The position numbers were made by a program, and so were the translations under genes. This document shows positions 8,550 to 16,596 of a DNA stretch of 64,000 nt, in pieces; the first letter of the stretch is position 1; each line of letters opens with the position of its first letter. The DNA is from Taishania sp. (lineage in GTDB: Bacteria; Bacteroidota; Bacteroidia; Flavobacteriales_D; Crocinitomicaceae). A model generated the notes under the pieces. The model saw only the letters and a list, made by a program, of their open reading frames with translations. It had not been told where the DNA came from and ran no database searches. Location of the stretch: NCBI GenBank assembly GCA_030150045.1, contig JASLGM010000020.1, forward strand, positions 83,820 to 147,819, written 5' to 3'.

Positions 8550-8916
8550 TGACCTCTATTATTTGAAATGGTACATTCACTATCGCTCTATAATCTTCAC
8601 CAGCTTCTTGCATATCCTCATCTTCTTTTTCAAAGAACCAATTCACAAGCACATCATATTTTTCTTCTTGAAGCCTCTCTAATTTCTTAAATAGATCGAG
8701 CAAACATTTTGAGGAAGAAGTATTAAAATATTCCAATTTAACATTCATAACCGTCTGCTGTTTTGGTGCAAGACAATAACCGTCTAGCCATTTATTGATT
8801 GGATCATAGAAATCCAATGTATTTTCTGGAATAGATCTTCCTTCTAAAAAGATTTCTCCTTCTTTATTTAGTCTAACGTGAGGTGTTTTAGGTGTCCCTT
8901 TAATTATCATATTCAT
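8539..8916 (-). CDS. SiaC family regulatory phosphoprotein (DUF1987)
   Basis: This 125-residue protein matches the DUF1987/SiaC family. In Pseudomonas aeruginosa SiaC is phosphorylated by the kinase SiaB and in free form activates the diguanylate cyclase SiaD. Key blocks are KGTPKTPHVRL, FLEGRSIPENTLDFYDPINKWL and LEYFNTSSSKCLLDLF. From the chosen start the threonine of NTSSS is residue 66, close to the phosphorylated Thr68 I recall for P. aeruginosa SiaC. The frame is open 14 codons further up, but MNMIIKGTPK fits the family start and removes the overlap with siaB. It lies 17 bases after siaB and overlaps coaE. No diguanylate cyclase or SiaA-like phosphatase gene is nearby. Confidence 0.85.
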   Translation of the reverse strand: MNMIIKGTPKTPHVRLNKEGEIFLEGRSIPENTLDFYDPINKWLDGYCLAPKQQTVMNVKLEYFNTSSSKCLLDLFKKLERLQEEKYDVLVNWFFEKEDEDMQEAGEDYRAIVNVPFQIIEVNEF

Positions 8917-8933
8917 AGGAATGTTAAGATGCG

Positions 8934-9467
8934 TTAATTCACTTTTATATTCACACAAATAAAATAAGTATCCTGATCTAGCATTGTAACTTTATGATCA
9001 ATGTTGTTATTTGATTTTTTAGCTATTTCATACAATCCAAGTCCAGCGCTGAAATTTGAAGACAACTCCACATCCTTTACCAGCTGCTCAAGGTATTCCT
9101 TTCTTAAATCTACCAATGAAAATTGATTTAATCTAAGTATTTTTTTGATAACGATTTCTTTCGATTCATTATTAATATAATTTCCAATAAGTACACTTAC
9201 CCTCTCTTTATCCTGTAAAAGATAGAAACTCATCCATCTTCCCTCCTCCTCATTTACTGAAATAATTTTCCCATGATGATAAACATTTTGTAAACTTTCA
9301 AGCGCTACGTTAAATGCCTTTTTTCTGTACTTTAACGGAATATCTTTTAGTGTTAATTCAACCTGCTCAAGAATTGCCAACAATGAGTCTTCGTTCAACC
9401 TCCCCTCAAAAGAGAAAAGCTGATCCTTTACTGCATGGTCGCAAACAATTGGTGAACATTGCCTCAT
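8934..9467 (-). CDS. SiaB family protein kinase
   Basis: This 177-residue protein has the GHKL/HATPase-like fold of the SiaB family (DUF6272). The ATP-binding N box is visible as ALESLQNVYHHG (residues 55-66), and a G-rich segment FSAGLGLYEIAKKS near residue 140 would be the G box. In Pseudomonas SiaB phosphorylates its partner SiaC; here the neighbouring siaC homologue lies 17 bases downstream, which supports the pairing. It is the first gene of the siaB-siaC-coaE transcript, with a TATATTTG -7 element 20 bases before the ATG. The output cyclase is not in the window, so the pathway is incomplete here. Confidence 0.82.
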   Translation of the reverse strand: MRQCSPIVCDHAVKDQLFSFEGRLNEDSLLAILEQVELTLKDIPLKYRKKAFNVALESLQNVYHHGKIISVNEEEGRWMSFYLLQDKERVSVLIGNYINNESKEIVIKKILRLNQFSLVDLRKEYLEQLVKDVELSSNFSAGLGLYEIAKKSNNNIDHKVTMLDQDTYFICVNIKVN

Positions 9468-9487
9468 GTAACATATTAAAAATTAAA

Positions 9488-9495
9488 CAAATATA
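9488..9495 (-). promoter_or_regulatory. -7 element TATATTTG ahead of siaB
   Basis: The minus strand reads TATATTTG, 20 bases before the siaB ATG (9465-9467). No clear TTG lies 19 bases upstream, so this is a partial promoter match. Confidence 0.5.
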
Positions 9496-9560
9496 CATTT
9501 TTGAATGAATTCTAACACTTTCAGTAAACTAATAATACAAAAAAATTGATGATATAGGAG

Positions 9561-9568
9561 TATATTTG
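9561..9568 (+). promoter_or_regulatory. -7 element TATATTTG directly before the methyltransferase
   Basis: TATATTTG matches TAnnTTTG and ends only four bases before the ATG at 9573. A start of transcription 5-7 bases downstream would fall on or beside the ATG, giving a leaderless or nearly leaderless mRNA. No -33 TTG is seen at 19 bases. Confidence 0.5.
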
Positions 9569-9572
9569 TAAT

Positions 9573-10307
9573 ATGGAAAAAGACAATTGGTTTTCAACAT
9601 GGTTTGACACAAACTATTATCATACATTATATAAAAATAGAGATCATTCTGAAGCAGAAGAATTTATCAATCGAATTGTAGCTTATTTGAACCTACCAAA
9701 AGAGGCTCAAGTACTTGACTTAGCATGTGGTAAAGGCCGTCACTCGATGACACTTTTCACCCATGGATTCAATGTACTTGGTGTAGATTTATCTCCAAAT
9801 TCAATTGCTGAAGCATCAAAATTTGCAAATGAGAAATTACATTTCCATGTGCATGACATGAGAAAACCCGTTCCTCAAGATAAGTTTGACTGTGTTTTTA
9901 ATTTGTTTACATCTTTTGGTTACTTTGACGATATCGAAGATAATTTACGCGTATTGTTATCCATAGAACACATGTTACTGCCTGACGGTCGATTTGTTAT
10001 CGATTTTTTAAATGCAAAAAAAGCGATCACCAATTTAGTTCCTTTCGAGGAAAAAACAATTGACGGAATAACTTTCAGAATTAGTAAATCAGTTGAGAAC
10101 GGATTTATCATCAAAACAATAGCATTTGAGGACAAAGGTAAATCTTTTTCATTTCAAGAGAAAGTGCAAGCGTTAACCTTACAACATTTTCAACTATTTT
10201 TAGAAAAAGTAGGTCTTGATATTATTGATGTTTTTGGAGAATACGCATTAACACCTTTTGATGACGTGAATTCAAATAGATTGATAATTGTAGGCAAAAA
10301 AAAATAA
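9573..10307 (+). CDS. Class I SAM-dependent methyltransferase
   Basis: This 244-residue protein has a Rossmann methyltransferase fold. Motif I is VLDLACGKGRHS (47-58), followed by GVDLSPNSIAEA (70-81) with D72 as the expected ribose ligand, and CVFNLFTSFGYFDD as motif IV. The short N-terminus DNWFSTWFDTNYYHTLY is common in a Bacteroidota group of small methyltransferases of unknown substrate. The following ZIP transporter starts four bases after this stop codon, so the two are cotranscribed. The methyl acceptor cannot be inferred. The -7 element almost touches the start codon. Confidence 0.8.
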   Translation: MEKDNWFSTWFDTNYYHTLYKNRDHSEAEEFINRIVAYLNLPKEAQVLDLACGKGRHSMTLFTHGFNVLGVDLSPNSIAEASKFANEKLHFHVHDMRKPVPQDKFDCVFNLFTSFGYFDDIEDNLRVLLSIEHMLLPDGRFVIDFLNAKKAITNLVPFEEKTIDGITFRISKSVENGFIIKTIAFEDKGKSFSFQEKVQALTLQHFQLFLEKVGLDIIDVFGEYALTPFDDVNSNRLIIVGKKK

Positions 10308-10311
10308 GCTA

Positions 10312-11046
10312 ATGTCAATATACAGTACATTTCTATTATTAATTTCTTCTGTCATATTAGGCGGAGGAATTGTTTCCTATTTGGATCGTAGTAACAAAGA
10401 AAAAGTCATTAAACTATTACTCGCATTTAGTGGTGGTTTTTTACTTTCTATAGCTTTTATTCACTTTTTACCAGAATTATATTCACATGCTGGTGAACAA
10501 ATTGGAATCTATATTCTAATTGGTTTTCTTGTTCAATTACTTTTGGAATTCTTTTCTGGTGGAATAGAGCACGGTCATATACATCACCATCATAAAAATG
10601 CCATTCCTTGGGGAGTTTTAATAGCACTTGGTATACATTCATTCGTAGAAGGTATTCCTTTGGCTGCACCATTTATCGGAGAAACAACCGCCACAACACA
10701 TCATCACGGCGGAGAACAAACTCTATTAATGGGGATCATTTTCCACCAGATCCCAGTTGCAATTTCATTAATGGTATTACTACTCTCAGGAGGTATTGGG
10801 AAAAAGAAAGCGTGGATTATCATGCTACTCTTTGCCTTAACAACTCCGGCAGGTTTACTTCTAGGACTTGTTTCAAAAGACTTGCTCTTCAGCTTAAACT
10901 TCGATATTATTTTAGCATTAGTCGTTGGAATGTTCTTACACATATCAACAACAATCATTTTTGAAACCAATGAAAATCATAAGTTTAATCTAATTAAACT
11001 TATCAGTATTTTGGTTGGATTTGTATTGGCAATCTTCATTCATTAA
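10312..11046 (+). CDS. ZIP family metal transporter
   Basis: This 244-residue integral membrane protein belongs to the ZIP family, which brings zinc, iron or other divalent metals toward the cytoplasm. About eight hydrophobic segments are visible. A histidine-rich loop EHGHIHHHHK (86-95) precedes HSFVEGIP (109-116), the signature of transmembrane segment 4, and HQIP (145-148) of segment 5 supplies the second metal ligand set. A second histidine run, THHHGG, is at about 129. It starts four bases after the methyltransferase. Its last four bases overlap the convergent sugar transferase gene. Metal specificity cannot be told from sequence. Confidence 0.88.
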   Translation: MSIYSTFLLLISSVILGGGIVSYLDRSNKEKVIKLLLAFSGGFLLSIAFIHFLPELYSHAGEQIGIYILIGFLVQLLLEFFSGGIEHGHIHHHHKNAIPWGVLIALGIHSFVEGIPLAAPFIGETTATTHHHGGEQTLLMGIIFHQIPVAISLMVLLLSGGIGKKKAWIIMLLFALTTPAGLLLGLVSKDLLFSLNFDIILALVVGMFLHISTTIIFETNENHKFNLIKLISILVGFVLAIFIH

Positions 11047-11630
11047 GAAATAATCTTTCTAAACGTACGCCACATAATTTTCATATCATTCGTCAACGTA
11101 GGTTGGCGAATGTATTCTTTATTCAGTTCAATTTTTGCTGGCATGATTTCATCAACATATGTTTGTCGCGGATTATTTGATTTTGCAAGCAACGCATTTT
11201 CTTCAAAATAAGCCAAAGAAGCCAAATCAGTGATTCCTGGTTTGACATTAAGTATCTCACGTTGCTCCTCCGTGTAAAGCGCCACAAACTCACTCACTTC
11301 AGGCCGTGGCCCAACAATACTCATATCTCCCTTAAGCACATTAATGAATTGAGGAAACTCATCCAACTTATATTTTCGGATGAACACCCCAATTGGAGTA
11401 ATTCTACTATCTCTCATTCCTACTGTAAGTGTTCCTTTTTTATCTGCACCAACACTCATAGATCTAAATTTATAAAGCATAAAAGGAACACCATTTTTAC
11501 CAATTCTCTCTTGACGATAAAAGACCCCACCTTTACTTGTCATCAAAATAATCAAAGAGATTGTTAATCCGAAAGGAAAAAAAACAAGTAGAATAATAAT
11601 GGAACAAATTATATCGAATAGTCTTTTCAT
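11043..11630 (-). CDS. Undecaprenyl-phosphate sugar phosphotransferase (initiating glycosyltransferase)
   Basis: This 195-residue protein is the short form of the bacterial sugar transferase family (WbaP/PglC-like monotopic phosphoglycosyl transferases). Such enzymes move a sugar-1-phosphate from a nucleotide sugar to undecaprenyl phosphate and start synthesis of a repeat unit on the inner membrane. It has one N-terminal hydrophobic hairpin, then the catalytic region: FYRQERIGKNG, YKFRSM, RKYKLDEFPQ and GDMSIVGPRPE. Start ATG at 11628-11630 (MKRLFDIICS) is preferred over a frame open 12 codons further up. It lies 1.1 kb before the main polysaccharide locus and probably feeds it, although the ArsR gene and repeats stand between. 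Confidence 0.88.
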   Translation of the reverse strand: MKRLFDIICSIIILLVFFPFGLTISLIILMTSKGGVFYRQERIGKNGVPFMLYKFRSMSVGADKKGTLTVGMRDSRITPIGVFIRKYKLDEFPQFINVLKGDMSIVGPRPEVSEFVALYTEEQREILNVKPGITDLASLAYFEENALLAKSNNPRQTYVDEIMPAKIELNKEYIRQPTLTNDMKIMWRTFRKIIS

Positions 11631-11672
11631 AAGGGGAATAAAATACAAATATAACACTCTTAGCACAATCCT

Positions 11673-11707
11673 AATATCTGAATATTCAGATATTGAAATA
11701 TTCAGAT
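11673..11707. promoter_or_regulatory. 22-bp perfect palindrome plus half-site, candidate ArsR operator
   Basis: AATATCTGAAT followed by its exact reverse complement fills 11673-11694. AATATTCAGAT occurs again at 11697-11707, 16 bases after the first copy, as a direct half-site. The site lies between the divergent sugar transferase gene (start 11630) and the ArsR-type regulator (start 11770), where an autoregulatory operator would be expected. A binding role is inferred from position and symmetry. Confidence 0.6.
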
Positions 11708-11769
11708 TTATTTTTTTTATCCAATATATTCCATTAACTTATATAGAGAAACCTTAAAAACCATCCATT

Positions 11770-12162
11770 ATGGGCGCTACAAATTATGCTTATTACACAG
11801 ACAATCAGATTGAATTATCAAACTGTTTTAAGTCACTTGGTCACCCTGCAAGGGTTGCTATTGTTGAACTATTATGCCAATACGAAGAAATGAACCTTTC
11901 CGATTTAAACGCATTCATACCACTCTGTCAATCCAACATTTCAAGACACTGTCGCGAATTATTTTTATCTGGGATTCTTGTTCAAACAAACATAAAAAAC
12001 AAATCCTTTTACAAAATTAACCGCGAGAGATTCACTCCACTCATAAAATACTTACTTTTCGTAAGGAGTTTAAACAAACGAATCGACATTCCTCTTTCAT
12101 TTATTCACTATCATAAAACGACAGAAATTGATCCTAGAATTAAAAATTATCGAGCCTCGTGA
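11770..12162 (+). CDS. ArsR/SmtB-type winged-helix regulator
   Basis: This 130-residue protein carries the ArsR winged-helix domain: FKSLGHPARVAIVELL for the first helices, LCQSNISRHCRELFLSGIL for the recognition helix, then the wing region NIKNKSFYKINRERF. Proteins of this family are dimeric repressors, often released by metals. The usual ELCVCDL metal site is absent, though cysteines near the recognition helix could sense metal or redox state. The 22-bp palindrome about 80 bases upstream is the likely operator. Neighbours are a ZIP transporter and a polysaccharide locus, but a regulatory link to either is only a guess. Confidence 0.85.
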   Translation: MGATNYAYYTDNQIELSNCFKSLGHPARVAIVELLCQYEEMNLSDLNAFIPLCQSNISRHCRELFLSGILVQTNIKNKSFYKINRERFTPLIKYLLFVRSLNKRIDIPLSFIHYHKTTEIDPRIKNYRAS

Positions 12163-12229
12163 TATAGGAAATTTTGTTACTAATTGATTAATCCCGAAGG
12201 AAACGAACTTTATTCTCCTAGATCACAAT

Positions 12230-12312
12230 GCGTTAAGGATTGCAGTGGATAGCCCGCAGTTCCTCTCCAAAATATTTGGGAGGGACGAGGACTATGAACG
12301 AAAAGCCTGACC
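12230..12312 (+). repeat. R2 interspersed repeat, copy B
   Basis: This starts GCGTTAAGGATTGCAGTGG then ATAGCCCG, with a TCTCCAAAATATTTGGGAGG hairpin, and continues GACGAGGACTATGAACG, which is identical to copy A over that block. It lies between the ArsR gene and R1 copy B, in a gene-free stretch. Confidence 0.7.
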
Positions 12313-12401
12313 ACGACAAAGGAAATCTTTTCTCTTAGCAAGCTCCAATTCATAAAAAATCCTTAATGAAGGGACAAAGAAAGTTAAGATTAGAATGATC
12401 T

Positions 12402-12546
12402 GGCAGCCTTACCGGTCTACGCGTTTTAGTAAAATCCAAAAAACGGTTTCTCGTGCTGTTCGCAACGAGCTTCTCATCGTCGCAGTTGCTAACTAGCGTT
12501 CAATCCATTTTCTGTTCTTTTAGCTATCACGCTTCGCCAGGGCTGA
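12402..12546 (-). repeat. R1 145-bp palindromic element, copy B
   Basis: Read on the minus strand it starts TCAGCCCTGGCGAAGCGTGA and ends CGCGTAGACCGGTAAGGCTGCC-like. The inner stem is GTTAGCAAC against GTTGCGAAC. It separates the convergent ArsR and aminotransferase genes. An open frame at 12489-12725 crosses its edge and is not counted as a gene. The rest of 12163-12695 holds only R2 and unassigned AT-rich sequence. Confidence 0.85.
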
Positions 12547-12695
12547 AATCCGTTTGAAATAGCATCTAACGCTTGAAAGAAAATGGTATAACGGAGTACA
12601 GGAAACGCGTATTGCATCCCTGTTCTCAAATTGAACCACAATTGTTTTTTGATCCTTCTATTAAGTTTTATTATCCTAAAAGTCGTGGTAACGCC

Positions 12696-12731
12696 AAAAA
12701 AAAAAGAGGAAATGAAATGAATCATCTCCTC
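12696..12731 (-). terminator. Intrinsic terminator of the polysaccharide locus
   Basis: On the minus strand GAGGAGATGA pairs with TCATTTCCTC (10 pairs, one G-T) and is followed by ten T (12696-12705). It is 22 bases past the stop of the aminotransferase gene, the last gene of the locus. Confidence 0.85.
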
Positions 12732-12753
12732 TCAAAATATGGATGATTTTGAT

Positions 12754-13959
12754 TTATCCCATTACGGTTTCAACAGCTGAAATCACAGTGGAAATCACTT
12801 TATCAACCTGCTCATCTGTTAAATCATAGTATACCGGCAAGGAAATTTCGTTGCTATATTTGTTCCACGTCTCTGGATAGTCTTCCATTTTATACCCTCG
12901 TTTTTTGTATGCGGTAAGAATTGGCAACGGCTGAAAATGGACGTTCACAGATACATCTTGATCAAAAATATGTTGCATAATTTGATCTCGTTGTGCTTCA
13001 GTTGCATCCTTAATTCGCAAGAGATAAAGGTGATAACAAGTTTCCTTTTCTTCAGATATATACTTTGGAATAATTGCCCAAGGTGTCTGCTTCAAAGCAT
13101 TTGTATATCTTTGGAAGATATCTTTTCTACGGTCTAAATTTTCTTGGTAACGTCCTAATTCCACCAATCCAATCGCGGCTTGTAGGTCAGTCATATTACA
13201 CTTGAATCCAGGTTCTTCTACATCGTATCTCCAGTTCCCTTTTTGAGTCTTCGCTAAAGCATCTTTGTTCTGTCCATGTAAAATAAATGTACAAAAATCT
13301 TTGTAAATCTTTTCGTGATCAAAAGCTTCAGGTAAATTGAAAGTCAATGCTCCACCTTCAGCAGTTGTCAAGTTTTTAACGGCGTGAAAAGAAAAGGACG
13401 AAATATCAGCTAATGCCCCTGTACGCTTACCATTTAACGTAGCACCGAAACTGTGCGCCGCATCCGAAATCAATAAAATACGGTTAAGTTTTTCTTGTTT
13501 CTCATTGGCAGGTGTAAACAAAGCTTGTTTTTCGGCAATAACATCAAAAATCTGTGCATAATCACATGGATACCCTGCGATATCAACGGCAATAATCGCT
13601 TTTGTACGTGGGGTAATTGCATTTTTTATAGCCTCAACACTAATATTAAAATCCTCTTTAGAAATATCAACCATCACTGGTGTAGCACCACTATGAATAA
13701 TGACGTTGGCAGATGCACAATAAGTATATGCTGGCAAGATTACCTCATCACCAGGTTGTAGTCCCCACCAATGTAATAGGACTTGCATCCCCATTGTCCA
13801 TGAGTTTACGGCTACTGTGGTTTTAGCATCACAATATTCAGATATTCGTTTTTCGAACTCTTTTGTACGTGGTCCAGTGGTAATCCATCCACTCTTCAAT
13901 GCTGCTGTTACTTCGTCAATTACTGCTTGATCAATTCTTGGCGGTGAAAATGGTATCAT
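12754..13959 (-). CDS. DegT/DnrJ/EryC1/StrS family sugar aminotransferase
   Basis: This 401-residue PLP enzyme would transfer an amino group from glutamate to a keto-nucleotide sugar, making an amino sugar for the surface polysaccharide. The PLP lysine is K195 in SFHAVKNLTTAEGG, with DAAHSFG (166-172) binding the cofactor and SGWITTGP (23-30) at the N-terminus as usual for the family. Length is slightly above the usual 370-390. It is the last gene of the minus-strand locus, followed by a strong terminator. The exact sugar (3-amino or 4-amino) cannot be told. Confidence 0.88.
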   Translation of the reverse strand: MIPFSPPRIDQAVIDEVTAALKSGWITTGPRTKEFEKRISEYCDAKTTVAVNSWTMGMQVLLHWWGLQPGDEVILPAYTYCASANVIIHSGATPVMVDISKEDFNISVEAIKNAITPRTKAIIAVDIAGYPCDYAQIFDVIAEKQALFTPANEKQEKLNRILLISDAAHSFGATLNGKRTGALADISSFSFHAVKNLTTAEGGALTFNLPEAFDHEKIYKDFCTFILHGQNKDALAKTQKGNWRYDVEEPGFKCNMTDLQAAIGLVELGRYQENLDRRKDIFQRYTNALKQTPWAIIPKYISEEKETCYHLYLLRIKDATEAQRDQIMQHIFDQDVSVNVHFQPLPILTAYKKRGYKMEDYPETWNKYSNEISLPVYYDLTDEQVDKVISTVISAVETVMG

Positions 13960-13978
13960 ATTATTAATATATTAAATT

Positions 13979-15481
13979 TTATTTTGAAACCCACTTGAAC
14001 TTTGATTGTAACAAGTGAATCGCTTTGTTGATATAAGTCATTATGTCGTCATTCAATTTCCATTTGTAAACCCCAATAATAAATAGGGATAAAAACACAA
14101 TTACTCGTAGACATATATCCAAAACTGGGTGAACAATGTTTGGGAATATCCATTCAAAAAAAGCAAGGGTAAAGATAATGAATATTAGAATGAAAAATTG
14201 TCCCTTTTCCAATGGATGGATTTTATAGAAACGATAGACGAAGAATGTCCTTAGTACATTATAAATAATTAGTGTTATTGCTGTAGCTACAGCAGCACCT
14301 GCCATCCCGTAAATTGGAATAAAGAAATAATTTAGTGTTATGGTCAACACCAACAATAATAATGTAAACATCACGTCGTATTTGTATTTCTTTGATGTGA
14401 TTAAGATGATACCATTTAGACCAGCGTACATATCAACTATTCTTCCAATCATCAGAATTCCAAAAACAGGAATCCCCTCCATATATTCTGATGGTAAAAA
14501 AGAGAATAAGGCAAAACGATTAATCCATATTAATGAAAAAAGCACCAAAGAAATAACTAAGCTCAATGAACTAACTTTCTTGTAGAGCTGCCCCATTTCT
14601 TTCATCTTACGTTCTTTCCAATAAACGGATATGATGGGAGAAGTTGTTCGTACGATTGATCTGTATGGCACTTGTATAGCACTAATTAAAAATACCATCA
14701 TCGAGTAAACTCCAGTTGCTTCAAGTCCTTTCATGGATGCTAACATGAGCATATCTGCTGAGACAACAATTAAGGTACCAATGGAATTAATATAATTATA
14801 TAGACTAAAACGAACAATAATTTTTTGAAATCGTTTGGGTACTGAAATAGACTTTATCGAAAAGGTTAGCTCTTGCTTATAAAAGAGGTAAATCGCTAAT
14901 ACAATTGTAGGTACAAAATGAGAAAATGAAAAGAGATAAAGAAAAGTTGTAAAATCTATCCAGCCAAAACCATACACACCCAAAATACATAGTAAGATGA
15001 TTCGTAGTACAAAATCATTTAGAAATACGGGTAAAATATTTTTTGTTAATCCCCTTAAATAATTATCAAAAACGAGGAAATAAACCGTCGCAATACCTAT
15101 TGGGAAAATGAGATAATAATAATCAACAAAAAGCATTGAATTTTCAGAATAGTATCCTTCTATTGGCTTTCTAAACAAAACCAACCCTCCCAAAATGATG
15201 ATTAATCCTATTGTGACAATAAGTAGGTTTAGCAATAAAAACCCATAGTGGTTTTTCTCTTTATTTCTGAAAAAGGGAAAGAATTTCCAAATCGAATAAA
15301 ACGCTCCAAGGTTGGAGAATTGAGCAATTAAGATTCCTACAGAAAAGATAAGATTCACCAATCCAATTTCATCCGTAGATAAAAGCAAAATAAAAAGCAA
15401 TCCTTTATTCAAATACCCAATTACCATTCCTAGGTAGGAAATAATCATGGTTCCGAATGCGTCTTTTTGTAATGCCCTCAT
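13979..15481 (-). CDS. Oligosaccharide flippase (Wzx-like), first copy
   Basis: This 500-residue protein is almost entirely hydrophobic, with about 13-14 membrane segments, and has the polysaccharide biosynthesis/MATE-like layout (N-terminal AFGTMIISYLGMVIGYLNKG; central VVSADMLMLASM and GVYSMM). Wzx-type proteins move lipid-linked repeat units across the inner membrane. It lies 19 bases before the aminotransferase gene and 55 bases after the GT2 gene. A second flippase-like gene sits at 20988-22265, so the locus carries two. Substrate is unknown. Confidence 0.85.
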   Translation of the reverse strand: MRALQKDAFGTMIISYLGMVIGYLNKGLLFILLLSTDEIGLVNLIFSVGILIAQFSNLGAFYSIWKFFPFFRNKEKNHYGFLLLNLLIVTIGLIIILGGLVLFRKPIEGYYSENSMLFVDYYYLIFPIGIATVYFLVFDNYLRGLTKNILPVFLNDFVLRIILLCILGVYGFGWIDFTTFLYLFSFSHFVPTIVLAIYLFYKQELTFSIKSISVPKRFQKIIVRFSLYNYINSIGTLIVVSADMLMLASMKGLEATGVYSMMVFLISAIQVPYRSIVRTTSPIISVYWKERKMKEMGQLYKKVSSLSLVISLVLFSLIWINRFALFSFLPSEYMEGIPVFGILMIGRIVDMYAGLNGIILITSKKYKYDVMFTLLLLVLTITLNYFFIPIYGMAGAAVATAITLIIYNVLRTFFVYRFYKIHPLEKGQFFILIFIIFTLAFFEWIFPNIVHPVLDICLRVIVFLSLFIIGVYKWKLNDDIMTYINKAIHLLQSKFKWVSK

Positions 15482-15536
15482 GCTTCTCTATCTATAACAT
15501 ATTATGGTTTGGTATGCTTTTGACAGCAAACATTTT

Positions 15537-16556
15537 TCACCTTGACATTTGCTTATTACTTTCTGATGGTCTTCTTCTCAAAAAGACAAAATGTACTATT
15601 CCTTTGAGATAACCCAATCCATAAGAAATATGTAAGATAGGGAAAGTTTTAGCGATAGATAAAAAAGGAACTTCATTATCTTCATTCGTTATTTTATTAG
15701 AGATATAAAGCACCAAACCAATGTAAGAAATCAATGGAATAGAAAAAAACAATCCGACTCCATTTCCTAGTGTCCAACTTAGCAAAACCATAAATAAGTA
15801 AATAACAAAAGCAGGTGGAACTAATTGCCTTGCTGTTGTTACAGCTTGATGCTTCTGATTGACATATACTTTCCAATATCCATACTGACTAAATTGTTTC
15901 CACAAATTTTTATAATTACCTCTTACGTAATATTTCAAGGAAATATCTGCATCAAAGAATATTTTTCCTCCTGCATTTGTAACACGGTAATTAAAATCAT
16001 CATCTTGATTTCGGATAAGTTCCTCATCAAAAAAACCAATTTTTTCAAATACCCAATAGGGATACATCGGACTCGTTACTGTATCTGTATATCCAGATTC
16101 ATTCAGTGTTCTAAAATTACCTATCCCCATTCCTAAAGATGTTCCCATGGCCTTTGAAATGATTCGTCCTGTTTGATTGATATATACGTTGTCAATTTTT
16201 CCGCCTACACACCAAACAGAAGGATCCTTCTGAAGCTTTTGAAGACAACTAGAAATATAATTTTTTGAAATGATGTGTCTTGCTCCAATAATTTGTACAT
16301 AATCACACGCAGAAGCATAAATCCCTAAATTAAACGCATAAGGAGTTAACATCTTCGAATTTTCAATAATTTCAAGTGTGGGAAAGGACTTCTTAAGGTT
16401 TTGAATCTTTTCTATAGTTCCATCTGTACTCATTCCATCCACTACAAAAACGGAGACAGAAGCTTCATCAGGTAAATATGCATCGTAAATAGCTTCTATG
16501 CACTCTTCAATGTAAGGAGCTTCGTTTCTACAAGGTATAACAACAGAAATTTTCAT
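15537..16556 (-). CDS. Family 2 glycosyltransferase with C-terminal membrane segments
   Basis: This 339-residue protein starts with the GT-A nucleotide-binding block KISVVIPCRNEAPYIEEC and carries VVDGMSTDGT (the DGS-type loop), then NQDDDFNYRV near residue 185, the usual acid pair position. Two or three hydrophobic segments near residues 245-310 anchor it in the inner membrane, as in ExoA-like enzymes. It would add one sugar to the lipid-linked repeat unit of the locus. Donor and linkage are unknown. It is 40 bases downstream of the first O-antigen ligase/polymerase-like gene. Confidence 0.85.
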   Translation of the reverse strand: MKISVVIPCRNEAPYIEECIEAIYDAYLPDEASVSVFVVDGMSTDGTIEKIQNLKKSFPTLEIIENSKMLTPYAFNLGIYASACDYVQIIGARHIISKNYISSCLQKLQKDPSVWCVGGKIDNVYINQTGRIISKAMGTSLGMGIGNFRTLNESGYTDTVTSPMYPYWVFEKIGFFDEELIRNQDDDFNYRVTNAGGKIFFDADISLKYYVRGNYKNLWKQFSQYGYWKVYVNQKHQAVTTARQLVPPAFVIYLFMVLLSWTLGNGVGLFFSIPLISYIGLVLYISNKITNEDNEVPFLSIAKTFPILHISYGLGYLKGIVHFVFLRRRPSESNKQMSR

Positions 16557-16596
16557 TATTGCTTTAGATTAAACGTAAAGAAAAAGAAGGAACAAT

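Noticed and set aside
10608..10964. Plus-strand open frame of 118 codons inside the ZIP gene
   Set aside because: It is a shifted frame of the transporter, low in hydrophobic order and rich in Arg/Asn runs caused by the His codons.
12489..12725. Minus-strand open frame of 78 codons
   Set aside because: It overlaps R1 copy B and the terminator of the polysaccharide locus and has no recognisable protein pattern.
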